The notes beneath the pieces were generated by a model. It did not search any database, had not been told where the DNA came from, and saw only the letters and a list, made by a program, of their open reading frames with translations. 64,000 bases of DNA from JAOPZW01 sp963806015 (GTDB lineage Bacteria > Actinomycetota > Thermoleophilia > Solirubrobacterales > Solirubrobacteraceae), in contig CAWDWM010000002.1 in the NCBI GenBank assembly GCA_963806015.1, positions 1 to 64,000 of the forward strand. The letters run 5' to 3'. The position numbers and the translations under genes are program-made. Positions within the stretch are counted from its first letter, which is position 1; each line of letters opens with the position of its first letter. This document shows positions 16,672 through 25,384 of the stretch, piece after piece.

Positions 16672-18384
16672 TCAGGCGCTCGCCGGCGGGCGGTAGCCGG
16701 GGACCTCGCCGGCTGACGGGGTGAGGCGCTTGGCGGCGAGCTGCGTGGTCAGGAGTCCGAGCATCGTCTGCTGCATCGCGCGCGAGCGCTCGTCGGCGTT
16801 CGCGGGGTGCGCGAGGTTGCGCTCCTCGGTCGGGTCGAGCGTGAGGTCGTAGAGCTCGTATTCGTCGGGTTCGGGCTCGGTGACGGTGTCGGTGTGGCGG
16901 CCGTGTAGCCGCTCGTCGCGCTCGCCGGGGACCGTCCAGAACTGCGCGTTGTCGTAATAGCGCGAGAGCTTGACGAGGTGCTGCTCGCCGTCGACGTCGA
17001 CCTCGGCGATGACCGTCTGCAGGTGGTTGGGCTGCTTGACGGTCGCGTACACGTTCAGCTTGCGCGCGACGCGCTGGAACGGGCTCGCGGGCGGCATGCT
17101 GCCCTCGCTGATCTCGTCGTCGGTCGTGAACAGGACCGGCTCGGACGGCGCGGCGGGCCGGGCAGCGCCGATCGCGGCTGAGAGGTCTCGCCCGACGAGG
17201 GCGCGGGCTTCGCTGTGGTCGGCCTGCAACCGGGCGAGCGCCTGGTCGTGGTCGATGCCCGCAAGGCCGAGCAGCGTGGGGATCAGATCGGCGTGGTTGG
17301 TCGGGATGTCCAGCTCGCGGGCGCCGCCGGGCAGCAGCGGGCTGGAAACGATGAACGGGACGTGCAGCGCCTCTTCGTAGGCCACGTGCCACTTCTCGTG
17401 CATCCCGCCATGGGCGCCCTGCATGTCGCCGTGGTCGGAGCTGAAGACCACGATCGTGTTCTCGTAGGCGTTGCTGTCGCGCAGGGCATCCAGGACGCGC
17501 GTGATCTGCTCACCCACCGCGGCGTGCATCTGGTAGTAGAACTTCAGGTGCGTCTCGATCCACGGCTGCGGCGCCAGCAGCTTGCCCCACGTGTCGACCA
17601 GGCTCTGCTGACACGACGGCTTGGTCGACAGATCCTCCTTGTGCGTTGGCGCCTGGTCGACGTGCGGCACCTGCGAGGGGTGGTAGCGCAGCCCCTGCGC
17701 GAGCGCGATGACGCCGAACAGCGAGTCGTCGTGCGGGTTGAGCAGCGAGCAGACCGTCAGCCACGGCTCGTCGTCGTCGTCGGCAGCGAGACGCTCGAGC
17801 AGAGCGATCGTCTCGTCGGCGGTGAAGGGATCCCTGACCACCCCGGTGTTGTGCTTGCCGAGCCCGTGCGCCTCGGGGCCGACCCACTCCGAGAAGCCGT
17901 ACTCGTCGAGCAGGTCCGCCTTCAGATACTGCTCGATGTTCTCCTCGATCGGCGTGCCGTCATCGTCGATCGACAGCAGGAACCCCTCGCCGTCCTCGGC
18001 GTCCAGATGCGCGTGCGATGCGTGCCACTTGCCCTTGTAGAAGGTCCGGTAGCCGCCGGCGCGAAACCAGTCGCCCAGCGTCGGCACCGCATCCGGCGCC
18101 AGCCAGAACATGTCGTCGCCCTCCGCGCTCTTGGCGATCCCGTCGGTCTGGGTCACGCCGTGCAGCGACGGATACTGACCGGTCAACAGCGACGCACGAC
18201 TCGGCGCGCAGGCCGCCGACATCGGATAGTGATGGCGGAACGACACGCCGTTCTCGCGCAGACGCTCAACCCCGGGCAGGTACTTGCGGCGGTATTCCCG
18301 CAACGCCTCTGACTCATATGGCGGCGGGTATCGCTGCTGATCGGTGAGAATCAGCAGGACGTTCGGACGATTGGGCACGCGCAA
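16672..18384 (-). CDS. Type I sulfatase (arylsulfatase/choline-sulfatase-like)
   Basis: 570 residues of the alkaline-phosphatase superfamily. NVLLILTDQQ at the N-terminus supplies metal-binding Asp residues, CAPSRASLLTG (residues 59-69) is the CxPSR signature whose Cys is converted to formylglycine, and VFSSDHGDMQGAHG completes the metal site. No signal peptide is visible, so it seems cytoplasmic. Activity would need a formylglycine-generating enzyme encoded elsewhere. The substrate is unknown; the long C-terminal half with a modified-substrate loop does not match a group known to me. It is transcribed divergently from an MFS exporter gene. Confidence 0.88.
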   Translation of the reverse strand: MRVPNRPNVLLILTDQQRYPPPYESEALREYRRKYLPGVERLRENGVSFRHHYPMSAACAPSRASLLTGQYPSLHGVTQTDGIAKSAEGDDMFWLAPDAVPTLGDWFRAGGYRTFYKGKWHASHAHLDAEDGEGFLLSIDDDGTPIEENIEQYLKADLLDEYGFSEWVGPEAHGLGKHNTGVVRDPFTADETIALLERLAADDDDEPWLTVCSLLNPHDDSLFGVIALAQGLRYHPSQVPHVDQAPTHKEDLSTKPSCQQSLVDTWGKLLAPQPWIETHLKFYYQMHAAVGEQITRVLDALRDSNAYENTIVVFSSDHGDMQGAHGGMHEKWHVAYEEALHVPFIVSSPLLPGGARELDIPTNHADLIPTLLGLAGIDHDQALARLQADHSEARALVGRDLSAAIGAARPAAPSEPVLFTTDDEISEGSMPPASPFQRVARKLNVYATVKQPNHLQTVIAEVDVDGEQHLVKLSRYYDNAQFWTVPGERDERLHGRHTDTVTEPEPDEYELYDLTLDPTEERNLAHPANADERSRAMQQTMLGLLTTQLAAKRLTPSAGEVPGYRPPASA

Positions 18385-18414
18385 CGATCCTTCATGATCG
18401 ATCCCGCGATGGTC

Positions 18415-18431
18415 TCACCCCGAACGGGTGA
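18415..18431. repeat. Inverted repeat TCACCC-N5-GGGTGA in divergent promoter region
   Basis: A perfect 6-base inverted repeat in the 115-base space between the divergent sulfatase (start 18384) and MFS (start 18500) genes. It may be an operator for one or both. A similar sequence with one mismatch (TCGCCCG-GTT-CGGGTGA) lies near 22312-22328. Confidence 0.35.
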
Positions 18432-18499
18432 AGCGACGCGGTCGGCATCATCTCCGCGAACTGGAGCGGGCCGCCCGGTGGCACGCCCCGATCGCCCTC

Positions 18500-19912
18500 A
18501 TGCCCGAGACCCCGAACACCCAGGTCCCGCTCCCTCCGCGGCTCGCCCGGCCGGCCCTCGTCCTGGCGGCGTGCTCGCTGGGCATGTCCTTGATCCTGAT
18601 GGACACGACCGTCGTCAACGTCGCCGCTCCGACGATCCAGGACGATCTCGGCGCGAGCGCGTCGACCCTGCAGTGGGTGATCAACGCCTACACGCTCACG
18701 TTCGCCGGGCTCCTGCTGTCCATGGGCGCGCTGTCGGACCGCCTTGGCGCGCGACGGGTGTTCCTCGCCGGGCTGGTCACGTTCGCTGCGGGGTCCGCGG
18801 CCGCCGGGGCCGCCCCTTCGGCGGCTGCACTGATCGCCGCGCAGGCGGTGCTCGGGGTCGGCGCGGCGCTGGTCCTCCCCACCTCGCTGGCGCTGCTCGT
18901 GTACAGCTATCCCGAGCCCGTCCGGCGCGCGCGCGCGGTCGGCGTGTGGGCGGCCGGAAGCGCGGTGGCGTTCGCGTTGGGGCCGGTGATCGGTGGTGCG
19001 CTGACGGACGCCCTGGGCTGGCGCTGGATCTTCATCATCAACCTTCCGCTCGCGCTGCTGGCGGCGTTCCTGGCCTGGCGTGAGGCGCCGCCCGGGCGTG
19101 CGCTCACGACGGCGCGCGTCAACGTGGCCGGCCAGGCGGCGACGATCGTCGCGCTGGGCGCGCTGACGTTCGGGCTCATCGAGGGCGGCGACCGCGGCTG
19201 GACCTCGGCGCTCGTGCTGAGCGCCTTCGCCGTGGCCGTCGTGGCGGGGCTGTGGCTGGTCGGCCACGAGCGCCGCGCGGCCTCACCGCTGCTCCCGGCG
19301 TCGCTGCTCGCCGACCGGCGCTTCTCGGCGTCGACGGCGGCCGGTGGGCTCGCGAACCTCGCCTTCTACGGCAATCTGTTCGTGCTGTCGTTGTTCGTGC
19401 AGCAGCATCGCGGCATGTCCGCGCTGGAGGCGGGCCTGGCCTTCCTGCCCCAGCCGCTGGCGTTCATCGCGGCCGCACCGCTCACCTCGCGCCTGATCGG
19501 CGCTGTGGGCCCGCGCCTTCCCGTCGCCCTCGGCGGCGCGGTGGCGACGCTCGGCTCGCTGGTCCTCCTCGGGATGGACGAGACCTCCCCGTACCTCGTG
19601 ATGGGCGCCGGACTCGCCCTGACCGGGCTCGGCGGCGCCTTCATCATTCCCGCCGTCACCGCCACCGTGATGGGCGCTGCGCCACGGCGGCTGGCCGGCG
19701 TGGCGTCCGCGGGCCTGAACGCCGGGCGGCAGGTCGGCGGGGCGATCGGCGTCGCCCTCCTCGGCACCATCGCGGCGAGCGGTGGGCCCGTCACCGGCCT
19801 GCACGTGGCCGTCATCGTCGCCGCGGGGTGCCTCGTGATCGTGACGCTGCTGGCCCGGGCGCTGCCCCGTGCGCGTGGGATCGACGTCGCGCCGGCGGCC
19901 GCCGAGGCCTAG
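18500..19912 (+). CDS. MFS exporter, DHA2 (EmrB/QacA) type
   Basis: 470 residues with 14 hydrophobic segments. LMDTTVVNVAAPTIQ in TM1 and ALSDRLGARRVFLAG (motif A) identify a proton-coupled multidrug exporter of the DHA2 family. It is only distantly similar to the other DHA2 protein in this window (13183-14772). The ATG at 18500 begins just before the first helix; in-frame residues upstream look non-coding. The stop overlaps the stop of the convergent DedA-like gene by 4 bases (CTAG). Confidence 0.88.
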   Translation: MPETPNTQVPLPPRLARPALVLAACSLGMSLILMDTTVVNVAAPTIQDDLGASASTLQWVINAYTLTFAGLLLSMGALSDRLGARRVFLAGLVTFAAGSAAAGAAPSAAALIAAQAVLGVGAALVLPTSLALLVYSYPEPVRRARAVGVWAAGSAVAFALGPVIGGALTDALGWRWIFIINLPLALLAAFLAWREAPPGRALTTARVNVAGQAATIVALGALTFGLIEGGDRGWTSALVLSAFAVAVVAGLWLVGHERRAASPLLPASLLADRRFSASTAAGGLANLAFYGNLFVLSLFVQQHRGMSALEAGLAFLPQPLAFIAAAPLTSRLIGAVGPRLPVALGGAVATLGSLVLLGMDETSPYLVMGAGLALTGLGGAFIIPAVTATVMGAAPRRLAGVASAGLNAGRQVGGAIGVALLGTIAASGGPVTGLHVAVIVAAGCLVIVTLLARALPRARGIDVAPAAAEA

Positions 19913-20640
19913 CGTCCAGGGCGCTCAGCCGCGCGAGCGCGCACGGCCTGAGCGGCGATGACGACGGCGACGAGGGCGAGCGTGGCCCACAGTGAGTAGT
20001 GCGCGATGGCGTCGGTGACGTCGACGGCGCGCTGCCCGAGCTCGTAGCCGAGCGTGGCGAGCAGGCCGGTCCACAGCAGCGTGCCGGCCACGTCGAGCGC
20101 GAGGAAGGTCGCCAGGCGCATGCCGCCGTCGCCGACCGCCGCGTAGATGAGCGGAGAGGGAATCGGGAGCACGGGAGCGAGCACGACCGCCAAAGGACCG
20201 ACGCGGCGCTCCACCGCGTGCAGGCGCGCCAGACGGCGCTTGCCCTTGGCGTCGTCGCGGCCGAGCAGCCAGACGAAGACGCGGTCGCCCCAGCGCCTGC
20301 CCGCCCACCAGAACAGCCAGTCGAACATCATCACGCTCGGAACGCCCAGGAGCACCGCGAGCGCGAAGGACGTCTGCCCGACGCTGGCGCGTGCGCCCAT
20401 GTTCACGATGGAGGCGGTCGAGCCGCGCAGGAGCTCCAGCAGGGCCGGGTGCGAGGCGCCGAGCAGCGGGAACAGCGGCAACAGCACCAGGCCGTAGAGC
20501 CCCGAGATCGCGATGCCGGCGACGATGATGCGGTCGGCGAGCTGCATGGAGCCGTCCCACGGTGTCGGCAACGCGCGACGCTGAGGATGCCCGCGAGCGC
20601 GGTCTGGCGGCTCTGGCTCCAGGAGGGGCTGCTCGTTCAC
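19909..20640 (-). CDS. DedA/SNARE-associated (VTT domain) membrane protein
   Basis: 243 residues. The VTT pattern is present: a helical membrane region with GVPSVMMFDWLFWWAGRRWG, then VLAPVLPIPSPLIYAAVGDGGM and a final helix. DedA-family proteins act in membrane lipid (undecaprenyl-phosphate or phospholipid) translocation and proton-motive-force homeostasis. GTG at 20640 gives the full length; an ATG at 20547 would remove 31 polar residues and also makes a plausible protein, so the start is uncertain. Confidence 0.75.
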   Translation of the reverse strand: MNEQPLLEPEPPDRARGHPQRRALPTPWDGSMQLADRIIVAGIAISGLYGLVLLPLFPLLGASHPALLELLRGSTASIVNMGARASVGQTSFALAVLLGVPSVMMFDWLFWWAGRRWGDRVFVWLLGRDDAKGKRRLARLHAVERRVGPLAVVLAPVLPIPSPLIYAAVGDGGMRLATFLALDVAGTLLWTGLLATLGYELGQRAVDVTDAIAHYSLWATLALVAVVIAAQAVRARAAERPGR

Positions 20641-20722
20641 GGCCGGGGAGTCGTCAGGGCGACGAATGCGCCTCCATTGCGATCACGATAGAGCGGCGAC
20701 GCGCCTGGCCACCCGAGCCGCG

Positions 20723-21421
20723 TCAGCCGCCGGCGCCGAGGACGTTCACCGCGCGCGCGACGACGAGGATCACCACGACATAGGAGATCAACGACTCGGC
20801 AGCCAGCAGGGCCTTGGCCCGGCGCGTCAGCGGCATGGTGTCCGTCGGGCTGAAGGCGATCGCGTTGGTGAGCGCCACGTAGAGGTAGTCGCTCAGCCGC
20901 GGGCTCCAACCGGCGCGCGGGACGGCGTCCTGCGGGAAGCCGAAGTCGGGGTCGGACCGGCCGCGCTCGGCGCGCAGGAGCGGGCCGCCCTCGTCGAGCA
21001 GCCAGAACAGCAGGCCGAAGGTGATGATGTTCGAGAGCCAGACGACCGTCCCGTGCGCGAGCAGGTCGCCGGCGCTGAGGTTGTCCGTGCTGCTGCTCGC
21101 GAGCGCGACGACGAGCACGCCGACGGCCACGACGTCGGAGGCGACCAGCAGCCCGAGGAACACGATGCCCGCGTTACGCACCCGGCCCGGGCTCAGTTCG
21201 GCGGCCGGCGCCGCGAGGAGCAGCGTCATCAACACGAGGGCCGGCGCCGCGAGCAGCAGCCACGCCCACCACGGGAGGTCGACGATGCTCCAGCTCTTCG
21301 CCTTGTCCACCAATGCGAGGCCCGCGAGCAGCGCGACGTCCAGCGCCAGGGCGACCACGGCCTCGGTGCGCGCCTCGCGCAGCACCCGGCGGTCGCCCGC
21401 GTTCAACGCGCCGCGGCTCAC
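20723..21421 (-). CDS. DUF1345-like membrane protein
   Basis: 232 residues with about six hydrophobic helices. The C-terminal LSDYLYVALTNAIAFSPTDT and PLTRRAKALLAAESLISYVV resemble the pore-like end of DUF1345/ion-channel-like proteins, where a TD motif takes the place of a selectivity filter. A transport or channel role is only suggested. Start GTG at 21421 overlaps the stop of the DUF1269 gene as GTGA, so the two genes are coupled. Confidence 0.7.
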   Translation of the reverse strand: MSRGALNAGDRRVLREARTEAVVALALDVALLAGLALVDKAKSWSIVDLPWWAWLLLAAPALVLMTLLLAAPAAELSPGRVRNAGIVFLGLLVASDVVAVGVLVVALASSSTDNLSAGDLLAHGTVVWLSNIITFGLLFWLLDEGGPLLRAERGRSDPDFGFPQDAVPRAGWSPRLSDYLYVALTNAIAFSPTDTMPLTRRAKALLAAESLISYVVVILVVARAVNVLGAGG

Positions 21422-22272
21422 ATGTCGGGCGTCGCCGCCGGGGGTGCCTGCACGACGGCCGCCTGGAGCGCCGCGGCCTCGGTGTCGGAGAGCCGGTGAT
21501 GGGTCAGGCGGACCGCGCGCTCATGGAGCGCCTCGATCAGCGCCGCGCTGTCGTCCGCGCTCACCAGGGCCACGATCCCCGAGGACCCTTCGGGGATGTC
21601 GCGACGGATCTCGTCGAACAGCGCGCCACGCTCCTGCGGACGGTGGACGGCGGACTCGTGCACGCCGCCCGCGATGCCACCCGCGACGAGCCCCGCCGCG
21701 AAGCCGGGCGGCCCGAAGGCGAGGCCGACCACGGCGCCCGCCACCGCCCCCACCGCCGTGTCGTGCCCGATGGCGTCCGCCACGTCGTCGACGTCGAGGT
21801 AGTGGCCCGCGAAGGTCCCGCGGACCACGATCCGGCCGTGGCGATGGCACTCGACGAAGACGACCTCGCGCAGCCATGGCGCGTCGCCCGCCCGCCCGCG
21901 CGCGTCGGCGTACGCGCGCTCGGCGCCCTCGATGTGGTCGAAGGTGAGCACCGCGAGCTCTCGGGCGTCCTGGCCGTCAGGCCGCGCCACGACCCGCGGC
22001 GGCGAGGCCTGCGGCGGCGGCGCCTCTGGGGCGTCGGGCCGCGCGCGCTTGCGGCGACGGCCGAGCACCATCCACAGCAGGCCCCCGAGGACGACGACCG
22101 CGAGCAGGATCCAGCCGAGGAAGGCGAGGACGTCGTGCCAGGCGGAGGCCGACTCCCCCCGATCCGCGCCTCCCGAATCGCTCGCCTGGCCCAGAGCTGA
22201 GCCCGCCGCCCCGGCCGCGAAAAGCGCTGCCACGGTGACGGCGACCACCATTCGTCGCGCGACTCGGCCCAC
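21418..22272 (-). CDS. DUF1269 family membrane-associated protein
   Basis: 284 residues. A signal-like helix at 8-28, a second helix near 48-70, a basic linker (GRRRKRAR), and a C-terminal domain of about 190 residues with ELAVLTFDHIEGAERAYADA and a glycine-rich GAVAGAVVGLAFGPPGFAAG segment characteristic of DUF1269. This family's function is unknown; members often have a glycine-zipper-like membrane hairpin. GTG at 22272 is used, with an ATG at 22251 as an alternative. It is the first gene of a pair with the DUF1345-like gene. Confidence 0.7.
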   Translation of the reverse strand: MGRVARRMVVAVTVAALFAAGAAGSALGQASDSGGADRGESASAWHDVLAFLGWILLAVVVLGGLLWMVLGRRRKRARPDAPEAPPPQASPPRVVARPDGQDARELAVLTFDHIEGAERAYADARGRAGDAPWLREVVFVECHRHGRIVVRGTFAGHYLDVDDVADAIGHDTAVGAVAGAVVGLAFGPPGFAAGLVAGGIAGGVHESAVHRPQERGALFDEIRRDIPEGSSGIVALVSADDSAALIEALHERAVRLTHHRLSDTEAAALQAAVVQAPPAATPDM

Positions 22273-22477
22273 GTTGCGATCAAGCGTGGCCGACCGCGGT
22301 CCCCGGCGTCATCGCCCGGTTCGGGTGAAGTGATCGCGGCGACCGCGTCGCCATCCGCGGTCGCTGTGCGCGGCTGAGACCCCGCCGGTTAGCTCTCCGC
22401 GGGGCATGGGTAGCTTAGGTGTGACGCCGCCCCCGGTCCATCGGCGCTTGGCGCACCCGCGCAGCGACGAGCAATAA

Positions 22478-22520
22478 GCGACCCCCCGCCCCCGGTCCAG
22501 CGGTAGAGCGGGGGTGTCGC
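22478..22520 (-). terminator. Hairpin in the gap downstream of the histidine kinase gene
   Basis: GCGACCCCCCGC and GCGGGGGTGTCGC pair over 12 bases with one bulge around an 18-base loop. It is about 70 bases beyond the kinase stop (22588) and could end that transcript. The rest of the 22273-22587 gap holds no gene that I can see. Confidence 0.35.
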
Positions 22521-22564
22521 GCGGCGAAGTGTCCTTCGCACGGCGCCGCGCGGTCAATGTCGGT

Positions 22565-22580
22565 TCCCCCGGATGGGGGA
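22565..22580 (-). terminator. Hairpin directly after the histidine kinase stop
   Basis: TCCCCC-GGAT-GGGGGA forms a perfect 6-base stem 8 bases past the kinase stop codon. No T-run follows. Confidence 0.4.
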
Positions 22581-22587
22581 GGCGCTC

Positions 22588-24318
22588 TCAGGCGCTGGGG
22601 ACCACCGCGGCGAGCATCGTCCCCTCCCCGGGGGCGCTGTGCACGGTGAGATCGCCGCCGGCTTCGGCCAGCCGCTCTCGCATTCCCACGAGCCCGTAGT
22701 GACCCTCGTCGTCGAGCGCGCCCACCTCGAACCCGCGACCGTCGTCGGTGACCGTGATCCGCACCGCGCCGTCGGCGAACGTGAGCTCGACGCGGACCGT
22801 TGACGCCTTCGCATGCTTCTCCACGTTGCTCAGCGCTTCGCGCAGCACGTACTCCATGGCCTCGCTGGTCCCCGCTTCCAGAGGTTCGGTGGCCGGTAGG
22901 CCGACGTGCAGGTCGACCGCCGCGCCGGTGTGCTCCTGCAGGTCCGCGGCCAACTCGGAGGCCATCGCGGCCAGCGGCGGCCCCCCGCCCGGCTGACTGG
23001 GGTCGCGCAGGGTCCCGATGAGGCTGCGCATGTCGTCGCTGGCGCGCATGATCTGGTCGCGAAGCGTCTCGAGCAGTGCGCGCTGCCGGGAGGGCAGCGT
23101 CGGCGCGATGACCGTCAACGCGGCGTCGGCATACGTTGCCGAGACCGCGATCTCCTGGACCACCGAGTCGTGCAGGTCGCGCGCGAGCCTGCGGCGATGC
23201 TCCTCGACGCGCCGCAGGTCGGAGATGTCGCGCACGATGCCGGCGATGCGCTCCACTCGGCCGCTGTCGCCGGCCTGTGAGCGGGCGGCCAGCTGCAGCC
23301 AGCGGTAGCGGCCGTCGGCGTCGCGCATCCGCGCCTCGACCTGCACGTCGCGAGGTTCCGCCAGCGCCGTCTGCAAGGCGGTGCGGACCGGATCGCGGTC
23401 GGCCGGGTGCACCCGCTCGAGTACCCAGGCACCGTTCGGCGACCCGTCCTGCGGCCAGCCGCACATCTGCGCCAACCGTTCGTCCCAGTGCACCGCGTCG
23501 GTGCGCACGTCCCAGTCCAGCACGCCGACGCCGATGGCCTGCAGCGTCACGCGGTAGCGCTCCTCGGATTCCGCCAGCGCGCGCTCCTCGGTCAGGTCGG
23601 TGACGATCCCGACCATCCGCACCGGCGTCCCCTGCGGGCTTCGCAACGCCCGGCCGCGCGTCAGCACCGTCCGGTAACCGCCGCTGGAGTGGCGCATCCG
23701 ATGCTCGACCTCGAAGAGCGCAGCGCGGCCGCTGAAGTGCGCCTCCTTCGCCGCATCCATGGCCTGCGCGTCGTCGGGGTGAAAGAGCTCGTGGGCGTGC
23801 AGCGGATCGAACTGCTCGCGGGTCACACCGACGATCTCGAGCATGCGGTCGTTCCAGTACAGCTCCCCGGTCATCAGATCCCAATCGAACACGCCGTCCT
23901 TGGCCGCTTCGTCGACGACGAAGCGATAGCGGGTCTCCGACTCCTCCCGGGTCCGCAGTTCGTGGATGTCGCGGAGCACGACGAGCGTTCCCTCCGCGTC
24001 CTCGAATCCTTCGACGCCGAGCCAGCGCCAATCGCCCTGCGGGCGGCGAACGCGCACCTCGGCGCGCAGCGGCGTGACCCGCTGGCGCCACCCGCTGAGC
24101 ACGCCGAGCATCCGGTCGCGGTCCTCCGGATGCACCAGCGCGACCACGTCCTCGACGGTGAGCGGCAGCGCGGAGCGCTCAAGCCCCAGCAGCCTCAGCG
24201 CCGGCTCGGAGAGCTCGAGCCGGCCGGTCTCGGTGTCCCAGCCCAAGAGCCCGACCCGGGCGGCGGTGAGCACGCGCTGCAGGCGCTCCTCGAACCGATG
24301 TCGCTCACCGACCTCCAC
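22588..24318 (-). CDS. Soluble sensor histidine kinase with three PAS domains (HisKA_3 type)
   Basis: 576 residues. Three consecutive PAS/PAC units occupy about 15-375; each has the HPEDRD-type loop (LVHPEDRDRM, LFHPDDAQAM, RVHPADRDPV) and a PAC end such as RDIHELR. The kinase core follows: dimerisation helix RRLARDLHDSVVQEIAVSA with phospho-accepting His383, then an ATPase domain (EALSNVEKHAKAS, TDDGRGFEV, GLVGMRERL) typical of NarX/DesK-like kinases. No membrane helix is seen, so signals are cytoplasmic. The GTG at 24318 is chosen for its GGGAGG site 8 bases upstream. The two LuxR-type regulators at 26372-27582 are likely partners. Confidence 0.9.
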   Translation of the reverse strand: MEVGERHRFEERLQRVLTAARVGLLGWDTETGRLELSEPALRLLGLERSALPLTVEDVVALVHPEDRDRMLGVLSGWRQRVTPLRAEVRVRRPQGDWRWLGVEGFEDAEGTLVVLRDIHELRTREESETRYRFVVDEAAKDGVFDWDLMTGELYWNDRMLEIVGVTREQFDPLHAHELFHPDDAQAMDAAKEAHFSGRAALFEVEHRMRHSSGGYRTVLTRGRALRSPQGTPVRMVGIVTDLTEERALAESEERYRVTLQAIGVGVLDWDVRTDAVHWDERLAQMCGWPQDGSPNGAWVLERVHPADRDPVRTALQTALAEPRDVQVEARMRDADGRYRWLQLAARSQAGDSGRVERIAGIVRDISDLRRVEEHRRRLARDLHDSVVQEIAVSATYADAALTVIAPTLPSRQRALLETLRDQIMRASDDMRSLIGTLRDPSQPGGGPPLAAMASELAADLQEHTGAAVDLHVGLPATEPLEAGTSEAMEYVLREALSNVEKHAKASTVRVELTFADGAVRITVTDDGRGFEVGALDDEGHYGLVGMRERLAEAGGDLTVHSAPGEGTMLAAVVPSA

Positions 24319-24454
24319 CCGGGTCCTCCCACAAACACGACGGTCCCAAGTCGTCACATCACGACTGCGAAGTAACTCAACCACGTTTCGTGGGTGTCCG
24401 CAAAACGACGCGCTGAACGGCGCGGCGGGGAGGACAGCCGCGCGCGTACGCCCG

Positions 24455-24877
24455 TCAGACGCGGCGTTCGCAGCGCGTTTGCGTCGCCAGCCGCGCGACG
24501 AACTCGTCGAGCACGTCGCCGGCCCGACGGTCGGCCTTGTCGTAGACGGCATGCGCTCCCAGCTCCCCGGCGGCGGCGATGTTCTCGACGTGGGCGGTGT
24601 ACACGACGATGGGCGCGGCAGGGAAGCGCTCGCGGAACGTGCTGATGGCCGGCGCGGCGGTCCCGCCGGGGAGCGCCCAGTCGGTGAGCAGCGCGACGAA
24701 GGTCCCGTCGGCCATGGCCGCGAGCGCCTCGTCGAGGCCGTGGCACGCGCACACGCTCGCGTGCTCGCCCAATCGGGATGCCAGACCGTCGCGCAGCATC
24801 ACGTGCTGGAGCGGGTGGTCTTCGAGTAGGAGCACTCTTGAGAGGGCGCGCTCGCCGGGTGCCGGAGGGCCGCTCAT
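24455..24877 (-). CDS. Stand-alone response-regulator receiver
   Basis: 140 residues consisting only of a receiver domain: LLLEDHP acidic pocket, phospho-acceptor Asp66 in LLTDWALPGG, Thr94 in VVYTAH and Lys114 in VYDKADR. There is no output domain, so it should pass the phosphoryl group on or act by protein contact, as CheY or Spo0F do. The ATG at 24877 gives about 13 residues before the domain; the upstream in-frame ATG at 24955 gives implausible extra sequence. It is transcribed divergently from another stand-alone receiver, with 100 bases between the start codons. Confidence 0.85.
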   Translation of the reverse strand: MSGPPAPGERALSRVLLLEDHPLQHVMLRDGLASRLGEHASVCACHGLDEALAAMADGTFVALLTDWALPGGTAAPAISTFRERFPAAPIVVYTAHVENIAAAGELGAHAVYDKADRRAGDVLDEFVARLATQTRCERRV

Positions 24878-24962
24878 GACCGTGGTCTGCGAGCGTAGCG
24901 CGCCGGTACCCGCGTGGGAACGCCGCCGGTCCGCTGCCCGCGGGCTGGTGCGCACGGTTCGC

Positions 24963-24968
24963 TACGGT
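24963..24968 (+). promoter_or_regulatory. Possible -10 box of plus-strand receiver gene
   Basis: TACGGT (in the context CGCTACGGT) lies 9 bases before the GTG at 24978. On the opposite strand a related CGCTACGCT sequence at 24892-24900 faces the divergent receiver gene, so the two promoters may share a motif. Confidence 0.35.
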
Positions 24969-24977
24969 TTGTTGGCC

Positions 24978-25349
24978 GTGAAGAAGGTGCTTATCGTCGA
25001 CGACCATCGCGGCGCGGCCACGGGCCTTTCGATGGCGGTGCAGTTCGATGGGCGCATGACGCCGCTCGGTCCGGCGCGCACGCTGGAGAGCGCACTGTCG
25101 TTCGCCGATGAGGCCGACATCGTCGTGCTCGACCTCACGCTGATGGACTCCGAGGGCGCGGAGACGGTGCGGCGCTTCAAGGCGGGAGCACCGGAGGACC
25201 TGCCGGTGGTCGTGTACTCCGCGCTGGACGAGCAGGGCCTGGCGGAGGCCTCGCAGGGGATGGCCGACGCCAGCGTCGTCAAGGGAAACCTCCACGAGTT
25301 GCTGCGGGTGCTCGCCGACCTGCTCGAGCTTCCGGCGACGACGGAATAG
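24978..25349 (+). CDS. Stand-alone response-regulator receiver
   Basis: 123 residues, one receiver domain: VLIVDDHRG acidic pocket, phospho-acceptor Asp52 in VVLDLTLMD, Ser81 in VVYSALD and Lys102 in SVVKGN. No output domain. The GTG at 24978 begins right before the first strand; TTG at 24972 is an alternative. The gene starts a plus-strand run with the phosphotransferase-like gene and two LuxR-type regulators, as expected for an intermediate of a phosphorelay. Confidence 0.85.
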   Translation: MKKVLIVDDHRGAATGLSMAVQFDGRMTPLGPARTLESALSFADEADIVVLDLTLMDSEGAETVRRFKAGAPEDLPVVVYSALDEQGLAEASQGMADASVVKGNLHELLRVLADLLELPATTE

Positions 25350-25370
25350 GGCGTCCGCTCCGGCTCGGGA

Positions 25371-25376
25371 TACGCT
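25371..25376 (+). promoter_or_regulatory. Likely -10 box of the phosphotransferase-like gene
   Basis: TACGCT ends 8 bases before the ATG at 25385 and no Shine-Dalgarno site is present, which fits a leaderless or nearly leaderless transcript. Confidence 0.35.
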
Positions 25377-25384
25377 TCGCCGGC

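Noticed and set aside
22490..22530. tRNA-like stretch (GTCCAGCGGTAGAGC)
   Set aside because: It resembles a tRNA D-arm, but no anticodon arm, T-arm or acceptor pairing follows. It is better explained by the hairpin at 22478-22520.
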